Source of the DNA: Lysobacterales bacterium
GTDB taxonomy: Bacteria > Pseudomonadota > Gammaproteobacteria > Xanthomonadales > Rhodanobacteraceae
Assembly (NCBI GenBank): GCA_017305135.1
Contig: JAFKNA010000010.1
Coordinates: 84,196 to 148,195 of the forward strand
Direction: 5' to 3'
Length of the DNA: 64,000 nt
Positions 43,966 to 56,317 of this stretch are shown one piece after another. The notes below the pieces were generated by a model. The model made no database searches. It was given only the letters and a program-made list of their open reading frames with translations, and was not told where the DNA came from. Position 1 is the stretch's first letter, and the number at the start of each line of letters is the position of its first letter. The translations under genes and the position numbers were made by a program.

Positions 43966-45461
43966 ACGCCGTTCCCATGCTCGAAGCACCGAAGGACGCC
44001 GCACGCCGCCTCGCCGCCGCCGCCCTGCGCGAGGGCTACCGCCCGGAAGCCTTGCACGCCTACCACGCGCTCGATGGCGAGCCACTGTTCTGGCGCATCC
44101 GCCTGAAGCGCGCGGATGGCGCGAAGTGGATCCGGCCCATGCACTGCAACGGCGCCGGCTACTGCATCGGCGAGCCGCCCGCACCCGCCGGGAAACCGTT
44201 GTACCGGCTGCCGAAGCTGGCCGCCGCCGATCCATCCCTGCCCGTAATCGTGGTCGAAGGTGAATGGGCCGCGGATGCCTTGGCGCGAATCGGTGTGCTG
44301 GTGACGACGAGCAGCAGCGCGGATAGCGCCGAAGCCGCCGACTGGTCGCCGCTGGCCGGTCGCAACGTCATCCTGTGGCCCGACCACGACGCGCCCGGCA
44401 AGCGCTACGCCACCGCCGTTGCCGAGCGCCTGCGCGCGCTGGGCTGCGTGGTGGAACAAATCGACGTGGACACGCTGGCGCTGCCGGACAAGGGAGACGT
44501 CGTGGACTGGCTGGCGCTGCACCCGGAAGCGGACGAGGAGGCGATCTTCGCATTGCCGCGAGCGGCGGGAGCGAACCGCGCGTCGCTGGAGCGCGCCCCC
44601 GGCCGGGAGCTGCACGGTCCCATCGACCATCCACGCGTGGACCTGATCGAAGCCGACCGCCTGAGCCCCGAGCCGATCCGATGGCTTTGGCCGGGATGGC
44701 TCGCACGCGGGAAATTGCATGTGCTGGCCGGAGCGGCGGGCACCGGCAAGACCACGATCGCCACCGCCATCGCCGCATGCGTGACCGCAGGCCATGCGCT
44801 GCCTTCCGGATGGCGCCCGGAGCGGGGCAACGTGATCGTTTGGTCGGGCGAGGATGATCCTGCCGATACCCTGGTGCCGCGCCTGTTGGCCGCCGGCGCC
44901 GATCTGTCGCGCGTCCGCTTCGTTGGCGAGGTACGGGAAGACGGCGAGCGCCACCCGTTCGACCCCGCGCGCGATGTGCATCTACTCGCCTCGGCCGTGG
45001 CCGAAATGGATGGCGTGGCGCTGATGATCGTGGACCCGCTGGTTTCGGCGGTCGGCGGCGACTCGCACAAGAATGCCGAGGTTCGGCGCGGACTGGCGCC
45101 GCTGGTGGACTTGGCCGGGCGCCTGGATGCGGCGCTGATTGGCATCACGCACTTCAGCAAAGGCACGGGAGGCCGGGAACCGTTGGAGCGGGTGGGCTTT
45201 GACACCAGCGCCAAGAACTTCGACAAGGCCGCAGCTCTTGAGGCCTACAAGCGGATGGTCCGCGACGACAACCTGATCGCGGCCGACCTGCCGCTGTTCA
45301 AGAAGGCGCAGGGCGGCGCGAGCACGACTGCGCCGGCGAAGGCCAAGCCCGCACCCGGCACATCTCCCGACAACCCGGCCCCGGCCAATGCGTTCGCGGC
45401 CGAGCCGCCACCCGGAACCTGGGTAAGGCTCCCCGACGGTCGCGTCATCCAGACGAGGTAG
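43962..45461 (+). CDS. TOPRIM plus RepA-type helicase protein with an atypical C-terminus
   Basis: 499 residues. A TOPRIM domain (VIVVEGEWAADAL, NVILWPDHDAPGKRYA) is followed by a RecA-fold ATPase with Walker A GAAGTGKTT and Walker B LMIVDPLV, then the GITHFSKGTGGREPLERV sensor segment of RepA-like helicases. After about residue 410 the expected SxxFGALARVV region is missing and an unrelated Lys-rich tail begins (GFDTSAKNFDKAAALEAYKR), ending GTWVRLPDGRVIQTR. I infer a deletion fusion with the tail of another gene. The N-terminal two thirds are secure. Confidence 0.8.
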   Translation: MNAVPMLEAPKDAARRLAAAALREGYRPEALHAYHALDGEPLFWRIRLKRADGAKWIRPMHCNGAGYCIGEPPAPAGKPLYRLPKLAAADPSLPVIVVEGEWAADALARIGVLVTTSSSADSAEAADWSPLAGRNVILWPDHDAPGKRYATAVAERLRALGCVVEQIDVDTLALPDKGDVVDWLALHPEADEEAIFALPRAAGANRASLERAPGRELHGPIDHPRVDLIEADRLSPEPIRWLWPGWLARGKLHVLAGAAGTGKTTIATAIAACVTAGHALPSGWRPERGNVIVWSGEDDPADTLVPRLLAAGADLSRVRFVGEVREDGERHPFDPARDVHLLASAVAEMDGVALMIVDPLVSAVGGDSHKNAEVRRGLAPLVDLAGRLDAALIGITHFSKGTGGREPLERVGFDTSAKNFDKAAALEAYKRMVRDDNLIAADLPLFKKAQGGASTTAPAKAKPAPGTSPDNPAPANAFAAEPPPGTWVRLPDGRVIQTR

Positions 45462-45465
45462 GCCC

Positions 45466-48400
45466 GTGGCGAACTGGTGGGACAAGTACAGCGAGCCCGC
45501 TGCGGGCGCGGCTGCCAATTGGTGGGACAAGTACGCGGCCGACTTCGGCAACGTCGAGGCCGGCAGCGCATCGGCGCCTGACTTCGGCAACGCGGTTGCC
45601 GGCGTGGGGGTAGCGGCGCCGGAGCGGGCGTTCTCGCCGGGCGAGCTGTCTGGCGAAGTGCCGTTCGCGACCGATGATCCGCGCGCGCCGCTGCTGTCCG
45701 CACTTCGCGAGGAGCAGGCGGCGACCGCCGAGCCGCCCACCTGGACGCAGGGGCAGGGCATCCCCGGCTACACGCCGGACTGGCTGCGCCGCGTGGCCGA
45801 CGAGGACTCGGCGCCCAACCGCGTGCTGGCGGACGCGGCGGGCCGGGCGCGCCACAATCCAGTCGTGGAAGGCGCCGAACAGCGCCTTGCCGGCACCTAC
45901 GGCGCCGCCAGCCTGTTGTCCGCGCCGCTGGCGATGGGCCTCGATGCCGTGGCCGGCACCAACACGGCCGACGAGGCATTCCGCCGCTACGAGGAAGCCA
46001 AAGCCTACGCGCAGTCGTTGAATCCGCAGGCGGACGCCGGCATTGTCGACCACACCCTGCGCGCCGTTGGCGGGCTCGGCGTGGACATGACGATTGGCGC
46101 CTTGATGGGCGCCGCGCCGCGCGTGGCGGAAGCCACCGCATCGCTGGCGACCGTCCCCGCGTTCCGTTCGGCGCTCGCCGCTGCCGGGAGGGATGGCTTG
46201 CGCGGGGCCGAAGCGGTCATCGCCGCGGCACGCGAGGTGGGCGGCGCCGCCGCGAGCATCGTCGCCGAGGCGGTCCCGCAACTGGTACGCCATGCCGCCC
46301 CCGTGGCGACGGCGCCCGCCATTGCCGGCGGCGCCGAGACCGCGGCAAGCGTGATGGAAGCGGGCGGCTCCACACCGGAGGCATTGACGGCCGGGCTGGT
46401 CGACGCGGCGGGAACGGTGGGCGAGTTCGCCTTGCCGCTCGGCGCTGCCGGCCGCCTGCCGGTGCGGGCCGCCCAGGGCGCCGCCAGCAATCTCGCCGGC
46501 AGCGACCTGCACAACCGGCTGGTCAATCCCTTCCTGCCGCCCGAGCTGCAGCGCAGCCTGTCCGGCAACGATGCAGCGCCCATCGCCGTCACCGGCGCAC
46601 TGCTCGGCGGCGTGCTGGGCGAGCACGCGCCCGCCCGCTCGCGGCTGGATCGCGTGCGGGAGCTGGCCGATCAGGTCATCGGCGAACCGCAGACGCCCGA
46701 ACAGCAAGCCGTGGACGTGGGCCGGCAGGCCGCCGCCGCGGCGTTCGACGCGCATGGCGTGGGCGTTCGTGACGCTATAGCGCCGTCCGATTCGACGGCC
46801 CTCGACGTGAGCCCGCTGCCGTTCGAGCCACCGCGCGCACCGCCTCAGTCCGTTCCGTCCACGCCGCCGGCCGCACCGGCAGACGCGCCCGCCGCCGACT
46901 ACACCGCCGAGCCGATCCGCAACGGCCGCAGCGTCCTGTACCGCGGCGACGTGCCGGCGATGAAGCAGGCACTCGAAGACGCGGGGCTTTCGACGGGTTT
47001 CCGCCTGGTCGAGAACGGGCAGGAAACCGGCCTCTACTTCCCGACTCGCATGCAATCCGAAGTGGACGCCGCACTGGCTCCGCTTCGCGCCGCTTCACCG
47101 CCGCCCGCGCCCACCCCGATGCCGGTTGCTCCGCCGGTTGAGACGGGCGCGGCGGCGACCCAATCCGCAATAGCGGAACCAGAAGCCGCAATAGCGGAAA
47201 CCGCTGCCGACGAAGGCCCGCGCGAGCATCGCACCGAGGGCGCAATCCATGAGCTTCCTGTGGCCGACCTAGCGCTGTCGCGCGACGTGCCGCAGTTCAA
47301 GGATGGCGCGAGCGCGGAAACCGGCGTGGTGGAACCACTGGGCGGCACCTTCGACCGGCGCGGCACAGGGCCGATCCAGGTATGGCGCCGAAAGGATGGG
47401 CGACTGGAAGTCATCTCCGGCCGCCACCGGCTGGACCTCGCGCGCCGTTCGGGCGAGGCAACGATTCCCGCGCAGGTGTACGATGAGTCGGCGGGCTTCA
47501 CGGCCGCGCAGGCCGCATCGCTCGATGCCGAACTCAACATCCGCGACGGGCAAGGAAAGGTAGCCGATTATGTCCAGTTCTTCCAACAATCCGCCTTCGA
47601 CGGCGACGCCGGAAAAGCCGAGGCAGACGCACGCGGACTTCTGGCGCGAGCAACGGGAAAACGGGCTTACGCCATCGCGCGCCAGGGCGATGCTGAACTC
47701 ATTGCCGCGCATCGTGCCGGTCGAGTTTCCGACGAAGCCGCCGTCCAGATAGCGCAAGCTGCGCCGAACAATGCCGCAGCACAGGCGCTTGGTATGCGCC
47801 TGCTGCAGGACGGCAAGCCGATCCACACGGCCACCAACACCATGCGTGCCGCAATGGCGATGCGTGGCGATCGTCCTGCCGAGCAGGGCGACATCTTCGG
47901 CTTCGATGATTCGGCGATTCAGGACGCAATCGCCATGGCTGGCGTCGCCTCGCGGAAGCAACGTGAGCTGTCCGAGCGCCTTGCCGCCGTCACCGGTGCT
48001 GCGAAGCGTCCGGGTATAGCGCGCAGGGAAGGCGTGGACGTGCGCGATCCCGAGAGCCTGCCGCGCCGCATTGCCGAGATGCGCGCGGAGAAGGCCGAGT
48101 GGGACGATTGGGCGACCGATCCCGCCAAGGTGCAGGCGATCCGCGCGGAGCTTGGCATGCCGGCGTTGCCGGATCGCGCATCGACCATTGCCGAGGAAGC
48201 GGAACCGACGTTCGTGGATGAAGCCACGGAAGCGATGTTCTCGCGCGCGCAAGAGGCTGGCGCGAGGCCCGATGAAACCGAAGCCGCGCGCCGCGAGTGG
48301 GCGGAGAAGGGCACCGAGTCGCGGTTCTTCAAGCGGTGGTTCGGTGACTCGAAGACCGTGGGTGCCGACGGGCAACCGCAGCCGCTATATCACGGCCGGG

Positions 48401-49182
48401 CCAGCGACTGGACCGAAGCGCGTGGGGAAACCTGGCTGACGGATGATGCGGACGTGGCCGCGCGCTACGCAGAGGCGAAGGGCGGCGACAGCGTGCTGAA
48501 GCTTTACGCGCGCATCCGGAACCCCGCCATGATCGAGTCGAACGAGGATGCCGAGGCCGCGCTGAGGCAGGGTGGCTTGTCCGACGCGGCGATCCAGCGC
48601 CTACGGCCGGAGGACGATCGCCTGGTCTACCAGTGGTTCGAGTCGCGGGAGGCGCTGGACGCACTCGCCAGCGCCGGTTACGACGGAATCCACCTGACGG
48701 ATGACACATCGGATGCAGGCGCACACCTGCATGACTCGTGGATGGCGCTGCGCCCGGAGCAGATCAAGAGCGCCACCGACAACCGCGGCACCTTCGACCC
48801 CGAGAACCCGAACATCCTGTTCTCGCGGCGACGCGGCGACACCAGCACCGGCGACATGTTCGGTGCCGCGCCAGAGACCCCCAAGCCCGCCAGCCCCGCG
48901 CGCGCCGCCTACGATGCCGCAATGGCCGCAACGGGTATTGAGGCGGAGCGGTTTCAGCAGGCGCGCGAGGACTACCGCGCACGGCGCATTGATGACGAGG
49001 CGTTTCTTGCGGCGCGCAAACGCCATGACGAAGCACAAGCCAGCGCCGACGCGGCCGAGCGCGCGTATTCACGTCCTACGATTCAAGCGGGCGGGTGGTG
49101 CATCGAAGCACCCGACTGCAGCAGACCTGACCTCGACTCAGGCGAGCGCCACATGGGTCGCCAGCAGCAGCGCGCGCAGTGA
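45466..49182 (+). CDS. Giant polyvalent phage-type protein (ParB-like, ADP-ribosyltransferase-like domains)
   Basis: 1238 residues from GTG at 45466, four bases after the helicase stop. N-terminus has two ANWWDKY repeats, then long Ala-rich helices like those of virion-injected proteins. A ParB/Srx-type segment with ISGRHRLDLARRSG is near residue 650. From about 950 to 1115 an ADP-ribosyltransferase domain of the type found in polyvalent proteins is seen (QPLYHGRASDW, WLTDDADVAARYAEA, RPEQIKSATDNRGTF). xFSR-like peptides stand at domain borders. The last 40 residues look out of frame. Function is inferred: host-targeting protein delivered by a phage. Confidence 0.7.
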   Translation: MANWWDKYSEPAAGAAANWWDKYAADFGNVEAGSASAPDFGNAVAGVGVAAPERAFSPGELSGEVPFATDDPRAPLLSALREEQAATAEPPTWTQGQGIPGYTPDWLRRVADEDSAPNRVLADAAGRARHNPVVEGAEQRLAGTYGAASLLSAPLAMGLDAVAGTNTADEAFRRYEEAKAYAQSLNPQADAGIVDHTLRAVGGLGVDMTIGALMGAAPRVAEATASLATVPAFRSALAAAGRDGLRGAEAVIAAAREVGGAAASIVAEAVPQLVRHAAPVATAPAIAGGAETAASVMEAGGSTPEALTAGLVDAAGTVGEFALPLGAAGRLPVRAAQGAASNLAGSDLHNRLVNPFLPPELQRSLSGNDAAPIAVTGALLGGVLGEHAPARSRLDRVRELADQVIGEPQTPEQQAVDVGRQAAAAAFDAHGVGVRDAIAPSDSTALDVSPLPFEPPRAPPQSVPSTPPAAPADAPAADYTAEPIRNGRSVLYRGDVPAMKQALEDAGLSTGFRLVENGQETGLYFPTRMQSEVDAALAPLRAASPPPAPTPMPVAPPVETGAAATQSAIAEPEAAIAETAADEGPREHRTEGAIHELPVADLALSRDVPQFKDGASAETGVVEPLGGTFDRRGTGPIQVWRRKDGRLEVISGRHRLDLARRSGEATIPAQVYDESAGFTAAQAASLDAELNIRDGQGKVADYVQFFQQSAFDGDAGKAEADARGLLARATGKRAYAIARQGDAELIAAHRAGRVSDEAAVQIAQAAPNNAAAQALGMRLLQDGKPIHTATNTMRAAMAMRGDRPAEQGDIFGFDDSAIQDAIAMAGVASRKQRELSERLAAVTGAAKRPGIARREGVDVRDPESLPRRIAEMRAEKAEWDDWATDPAKVQAIRAELGMPALPDRASTIAEEAEPTFVDEATEAMFSRAQEAGARPDETEAARREWAEKGTESRFFKRWFGDSKTVGADGQPQPLYHGRASDWTEARGETWLTDDADVAARYAEAKGGDSVLKLYARIRNPAMIESNEDAEAALRQGGLSDAAIQRLRPEDDRLVYQWFESREALDALASAGYDGIHLTDDTSDAGAHLHDSWMALRPEQIKSATDNRGTFDPENPNILFSRRRGDTSTGDMFGAAPETPKPASPARAAYDAAMAATGIEAERFQQAREDYRARRIDDEAFLAARKRHDEAQASADAAERAYSRPTIQAGGWCIEAPDCSRPDLDSGERHMGRQQQRAQ

Positions 49183-49200
49183 GCGCGACAGGGAGCGCGC

Positions 49201-49393
49201 CTTGCGCACGTTGTCAAAGCTGCATCCGGACTGGCGCGATATCGACGAGAGCGAATCGTTCAAGTCGTGGCTCGGGTCGGCGAGCGCCGAGACCCAAGCG
49301 CTTGCGAGATCGTCCAACCCGTATGACGTGGCGAAGGTCCTCACGACGTACAAGGCCGACATGAAGCTGTCAGCGCTCTTCCAGCCGAAATGA
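49201..49393 (+). pseudogene. Remnant resembling the C-terminus of a phage scaffold-like protein
   Basis: A frame ending at 49393 encodes LSKLHPDWRDIDESESFKSW, then LGSASAETQALARSSNPYDV and a Lys-rich end. The HPDW...FxxWL...ALA pattern recalls the end of phage scaffold or capsid-assembly proteins. It has no upstream start in frame except a TTG at 49201. I take it as what is left of a late phage gene after deletion. The resemblance is from pattern memory and moderate at best. Confidence 0.4.
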
Positions 49394-49558
49394 CCCCGGC
49401 GAGGGGACAAGCGATCGAGCCCGCGCGGATGCACTTTTGTCACCCCATAGGGGGCGGAGCTACAAATCTTGACCTTCAGGTGAGGCTTCTCGGCCCTCCC
49501 CAGCCGTAGCGGTCGGACCGCACCAAACCGTCCGACTGCGTGAGGCGGACTGCGCAAA

Positions 49559-49580
49559 GTGAGTAGGATTGTGAGTATGG
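49559..49580. repeat. Arm-type GTGAGTAGG repeats, right end
   Basis: GTGAGTAGGATTGTGAGTAT then GG, almost identical to 40709-40728. Confidence 0.75.
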
Positions 49581-49647
49581 CTCTGAAGCCAACGGCGTGA
49601 CACTGTGGGTAATCAGTATCTTACGATCCGTATAGGGTAGAGACCCA

Positions 49648-49661
49648 GCCTCCATCTTGAA
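49648..49661. other. attR of the 9-kb element
   Basis: GCCTCCATCTTGAA, identical to the attL 14-mer and preceded by GACCCA as at the tRNA end. Confidence 0.85.
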
Positions 49662-49666
49662 CGCAC

Positions 49667-49692
49667 AAAAGGCCCGCATCTGCGGGCCTTTT
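49667..49692. terminator. Original tRNA-Cys terminator, displaced
   Basis: AAAAGGCCCGCA, two-base loop, TGCGGGCCTTTT, effective in both directions. It lies just outside attR and presumably followed tRNA-Cys before integration. Confidence 0.85.
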
Positions 49693-49821
49693 GCATGCGC
49701 GCCGTTCCAACGAAGCACTTGTAGCGTGATGTTTGTTGCAGGCGGCCTACCGGGCCGACGCCGGATCGCCTCACCGCTGCTCACCTTGCGATTCCCGGCG
49801 CCAGACGCATCTCTACGGGCG

Positions 49822-51204
49822 ATGACCCCGCCCGTCACCCGCCAGCCGCTGCTATGGCTCGTCGCCCTCGGCGTCTTCATGCAGATGCTGGACTCGACGA
49901 TCGTCAATACCGCGCTGCCGGCGATGGCGCGGGATCTGGGCGAAAGCCCGCTGAAGATGCAGTCGGTGGTGATCGCCTATGCGCTGACCATGGCGACGCT
50001 GATCCCGGCCTCGGGCTGGCTGGCCGACCGCTTCGGCACGCGGCGTATCTACTTCGCCGCGGTGGTGCTGTTCACGCTGGGCTCGCTGCTGTGCGCGCTG
50101 GCGCAGAGCCTGACCCTGCTGTCGGCGGCGCGCGTGGTGCAGGGGGTGGGCGGGGCAATGCTGCTGCCGGTCGGGCGCCTCGCGGTGATGCGCGAGGTGC
50201 CGCGCGCGCAGTTCCTGGCCGCGATGAGCTTCGTCACCATCCCGGGCCTGATCGGGCCGCTGGTCGGGCCGACGCTCGGCGGCTGGCTGGTCGAGGGCGC
50301 TTCCTGGCACTGGATCTTCCTCATCAACCTGCCGGTGGGGGTCGCGGCGGGCATCGCCACCTTGCGCTTCATGCCGGTCGGGCGCCAGCCGGTCGCGCGC
50401 TTCGATCTCGCCGGCTACGCGCTGCTCGCCTTCAGCATGGTGGCGGTGTCGCTGGCGCTCGATGGCGTGTCGGGCCTCGGCCTGCGCCATGCCGGCGTGC
50501 TGATGCTGTTCCTCGCCGGCATGGCAGCCTTCGTCGCCTACTGGCTGCATGCCTCGCGCGCGGCGCGGCCGCTGTTCGCGCTGGACCTGTTCGGCATCCA
50601 CACCTACCGGGTGGGCCTGCTCGGCAACCTGTTCTCGCGCATCGGCAGCGGCAGCATGCCGTTCCTGATCCCGCTGTTCCTGCAGGTGAGCCTGGGCTAT
50701 GGCCCGCTCGAGGCCGGCATGCTGATGATTCCGGTGGCGCTGGCCGGCATGGCTTCAAAGCAGGCCGTGGTGCCGCTGGTGCGCGAGTTCGGCTACCGCC
50801 GCGTGCTGCTCGCCAACACCTTCCTGGTGGGCCTGGCGATGGCCAGCTTCGCCCTGATGACGGCGACGCAGCCGCTGTGGCTGCGCGTCCTGCAACTGGC
50901 CTTCTTCGGCATGGTGAACTCGCTGCAGTTCACCGCCATGAACACGATCACCTTGCGCGATCTCGACGGCAGCCTCGCCAGCAGCGGCAACAGCCTGCTG
51001 TCGATGGTGATGATGCTATCGATGAGCCTGGGCGTGGCTGCCGCGAGCGGCCTGCTGGCGGCGTTTGGCGGCGGCGAGCGCATCGGCGCGGCGCTGCCCG
51101 CGTTCCACTACACCTTCGTCTGCGTCGGCCTCATCACCTCGTTGTCGGCGGCGATGTTCTGGCAGCTCGGGCGCGAGCCGCGCCGGGCCTCCGAGGTGGA
51201 GTGA
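49822..51204 (+). CDS. MFS drug transporter, DHA2 (EmrB/QacA) type
   Basis: Inner-membrane proton antiporter of 460 residues with about 13-14 helices. Motifs: MLDSTIVNTALPAMARDLG in helix 1 (DHA2 signature), LADRFGTRRIY motif A, and PGLIGPLVGPTLGGWL motif C typical of drug exporters. Resembles MdtD. The ATG at 49822 starts before the first helix; the longer frame to 49657 runs into the element border. Substrate unknown. Confidence 0.88.
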   Translation: MTPPVTRQPLLWLVALGVFMQMLDSTIVNTALPAMARDLGESPLKMQSVVIAYALTMATLIPASGWLADRFGTRRIYFAAVVLFTLGSLLCALAQSLTLLSAARVVQGVGGAMLLPVGRLAVMREVPRAQFLAAMSFVTIPGLIGPLVGPTLGGWLVEGASWHWIFLINLPVGVAAGIATLRFMPVGRQPVARFDLAGYALLAFSMVAVSLALDGVSGLGLRHAGVLMLFLAGMAAFVAYWLHASRAARPLFALDLFGIHTYRVGLLGNLFSRIGSGSMPFLIPLFLQVSLGYGPLEAGMLMIPVALAGMASKQAVVPLVREFGYRRVLLANTFLVGLAMASFALMTATQPLWLRVLQLAFFGMVNSLQFTAMNTITLRDLDGSLASSGNSLLSMVMMLSMSLGVAAASGLLAAFGGGERIGAALPAFHYTFVCVGLITSLSAAMFWQLGREPRRASEVE

Positions 51205-52938
<1,734 letters not shown>

Positions 52939-52958
52939 TGGCCGGGCAGTGCCACGTT

Positions 52959-53034
52959 CGTCATCCCGGCGAAGGCCGGGATCCATCTTCAAGGATGGCG
53001 TCGGCAATGGATGCCCACTTTCGCGGGCACGACG
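52959..53034. repeat. REP-like palindrome pair (family A)
   Basis: TCATCCCGGCGAAGGCCGGG and, after a spacer, ATGCCCACTTTCGCGGGCAC, between pyrG and kdsA. A well-preserved two-palindrome copy. Confidence 0.75.
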
Positions 53035-53131
53035 CCGGGAATCCTGATCGGCGCGGTAGGCTGGATCAAGCCGCGACAGCGGCGGATCCGGCGCCTTGCG
53101 CCTTGATCCGCCCTACGGAGGTCGTTGCACG

Positions 53132-53962
<831 letters not shown>

Positions 53963-53979
53963 TCCGCACCGCGCCTGGT

Positions 53980-54035
53980 TTGTGCGGTTCCGTGCCGCGC
54001 GCTAGAATGTGTATTACAAGGCGGGTGGATACACA
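53980..54035 (+). promoter_or_regulatory. vapBC promoter and operator
   Basis: -35 TTGTGC, 17-bp spacer, -10 TAGAAT at 54003-54008. Overlapping and following the -10 is a perfect inverted repeat TGTGTAT (54008-54014) and ATACACA (54029-54035), ending three bases before the vapB ATG. A likely VapB autoregulatory operator. Confidence 0.75.
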
Positions 54036-54037
54036 TC

Positions 54038-54228
54038 ATGCGGACCAACATCGTCATCGATGACCAGCTCATGCAGGAATCCCTGCGCGTGACCGGGCTC
54101 AAGACCAAGCGCGAGGCCGTGGAACTCGGCTTGCGTACGCTGCTGCGCCTCTCGCGCCAGGAGCGGATCCGTCGCCATCGCGGCAAGCTCGCGTGGGAGG
54201 GCGACCTCGATGACATGCGCCGCGACCG

Positions 54229-54232
<4 letters not shown>
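54038..54232 (+). CDS. vapB: VapB-type antitoxin
   Basis: 64 residues. A ribbon-helix-helix start (MRTNIVIDDQLMQES), a TKREAVELGLRTLL helix and a C-terminal toxin-binding tail (GKLAWEGDLDDMRRDR) fit the DUF2191/VapB group. Overlaps vapC by four bases (GTGA). Confidence 0.88.
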
Positions 54233-55970
<1,738 letters not shown>

Positions 55971-55984
55971 CGAGGTAACACCCC

Positions 55985-56317
55985 GTGCTGCGCCTGGCCG
56001 CACTGATCCTGCTGATCCTCCTGATCGCCCTGCAGGTTCACCTGTGGACCGGGCGCGGCGGCATGCGCGACGTGTGGCGCCTGCAGCAGCGCATCGAGGA
56101 GCAGAAGGCCGAGAACGCGAAGCTCAAGGCGCGCAACGAGACGCTGTCGGCCGAGGTCGAGGACCTCAAGCACGGCGAGGAGGCGATCGAGGAGCGCGCG
56201 CGCTCCGAGCTCGGCCTGATCCGTCCCGGAGAGACCTTCTACCAGGTGGTCGAACCCGATCCCAACGCTTCCGCGCCGGCGCCCCCGCCAGCGCCTGCGC
56301 AGGCGCCGAAGCGCTGA
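55985..56317 (+). CDS. ftsB: Cell division protein FtsB
   Basis: Small bitopic divisome protein of 110 residues. A short cytoplasmic start and transmembrane helix (LAALILLILLIALQVHLW) are followed by a coiled coil (LQQRIEEQKAENAKLKARNETL), an ARSELGLIRPGETFYQVV ending, and a Pro-rich tail. GTG at 55985. With eno upstream as in most gammaproteobacteria. Confidence 0.93.
   Translation: MLRLAALILLILLIALQVHLWTGRGGMRDVWRLQQRIEEQKAENAKLKARNETLSAEVEDLKHGEEAIEERARSELGLIRPGETFYQVVEPDPNASAPAPPPAPAQAPKR

Larger units (their letters stand above)
40589..49661. mobile_element. Integrated element in tRNA-Cys, about 9.06 kb
   Basis: Bounded by 14-bp direct repeats, with a tyrosine integrase adjacent to the tRNA and arm-type repeats near both ends. 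Genes are all on the plus strand: integrase, two unknown proteins, AlpA-like, primase zinc-ribbon protein, TOPRIM/helicase protein, giant polyvalent protein and a small remnant. There are no capsid, portal, tail or lysis genes. Base composition of the 42-43 kb part is less GC-rich than the chromosome. It looks like a phage satellite or a prophage that has lost its middle. Confidence 0.85.
49394..49821. other. Right end of the element and leader of the MFS gene
   Basis: No gene. Holds the right-end arm repeats, attR and the displaced terminator of tRNA-Cys. Frames crossing this region lack coding character. Confidence 0.6.

Noticed and set aside
40589-49661. Intact prophage
   Set aside because: No terminase, portal, capsid, tail or lysis genes are present; only early functions and one late-type gene.
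49476-49907. Minus-strand frame across attR
   Set aside because: It spans the element border and a terminator; coding character is absent.
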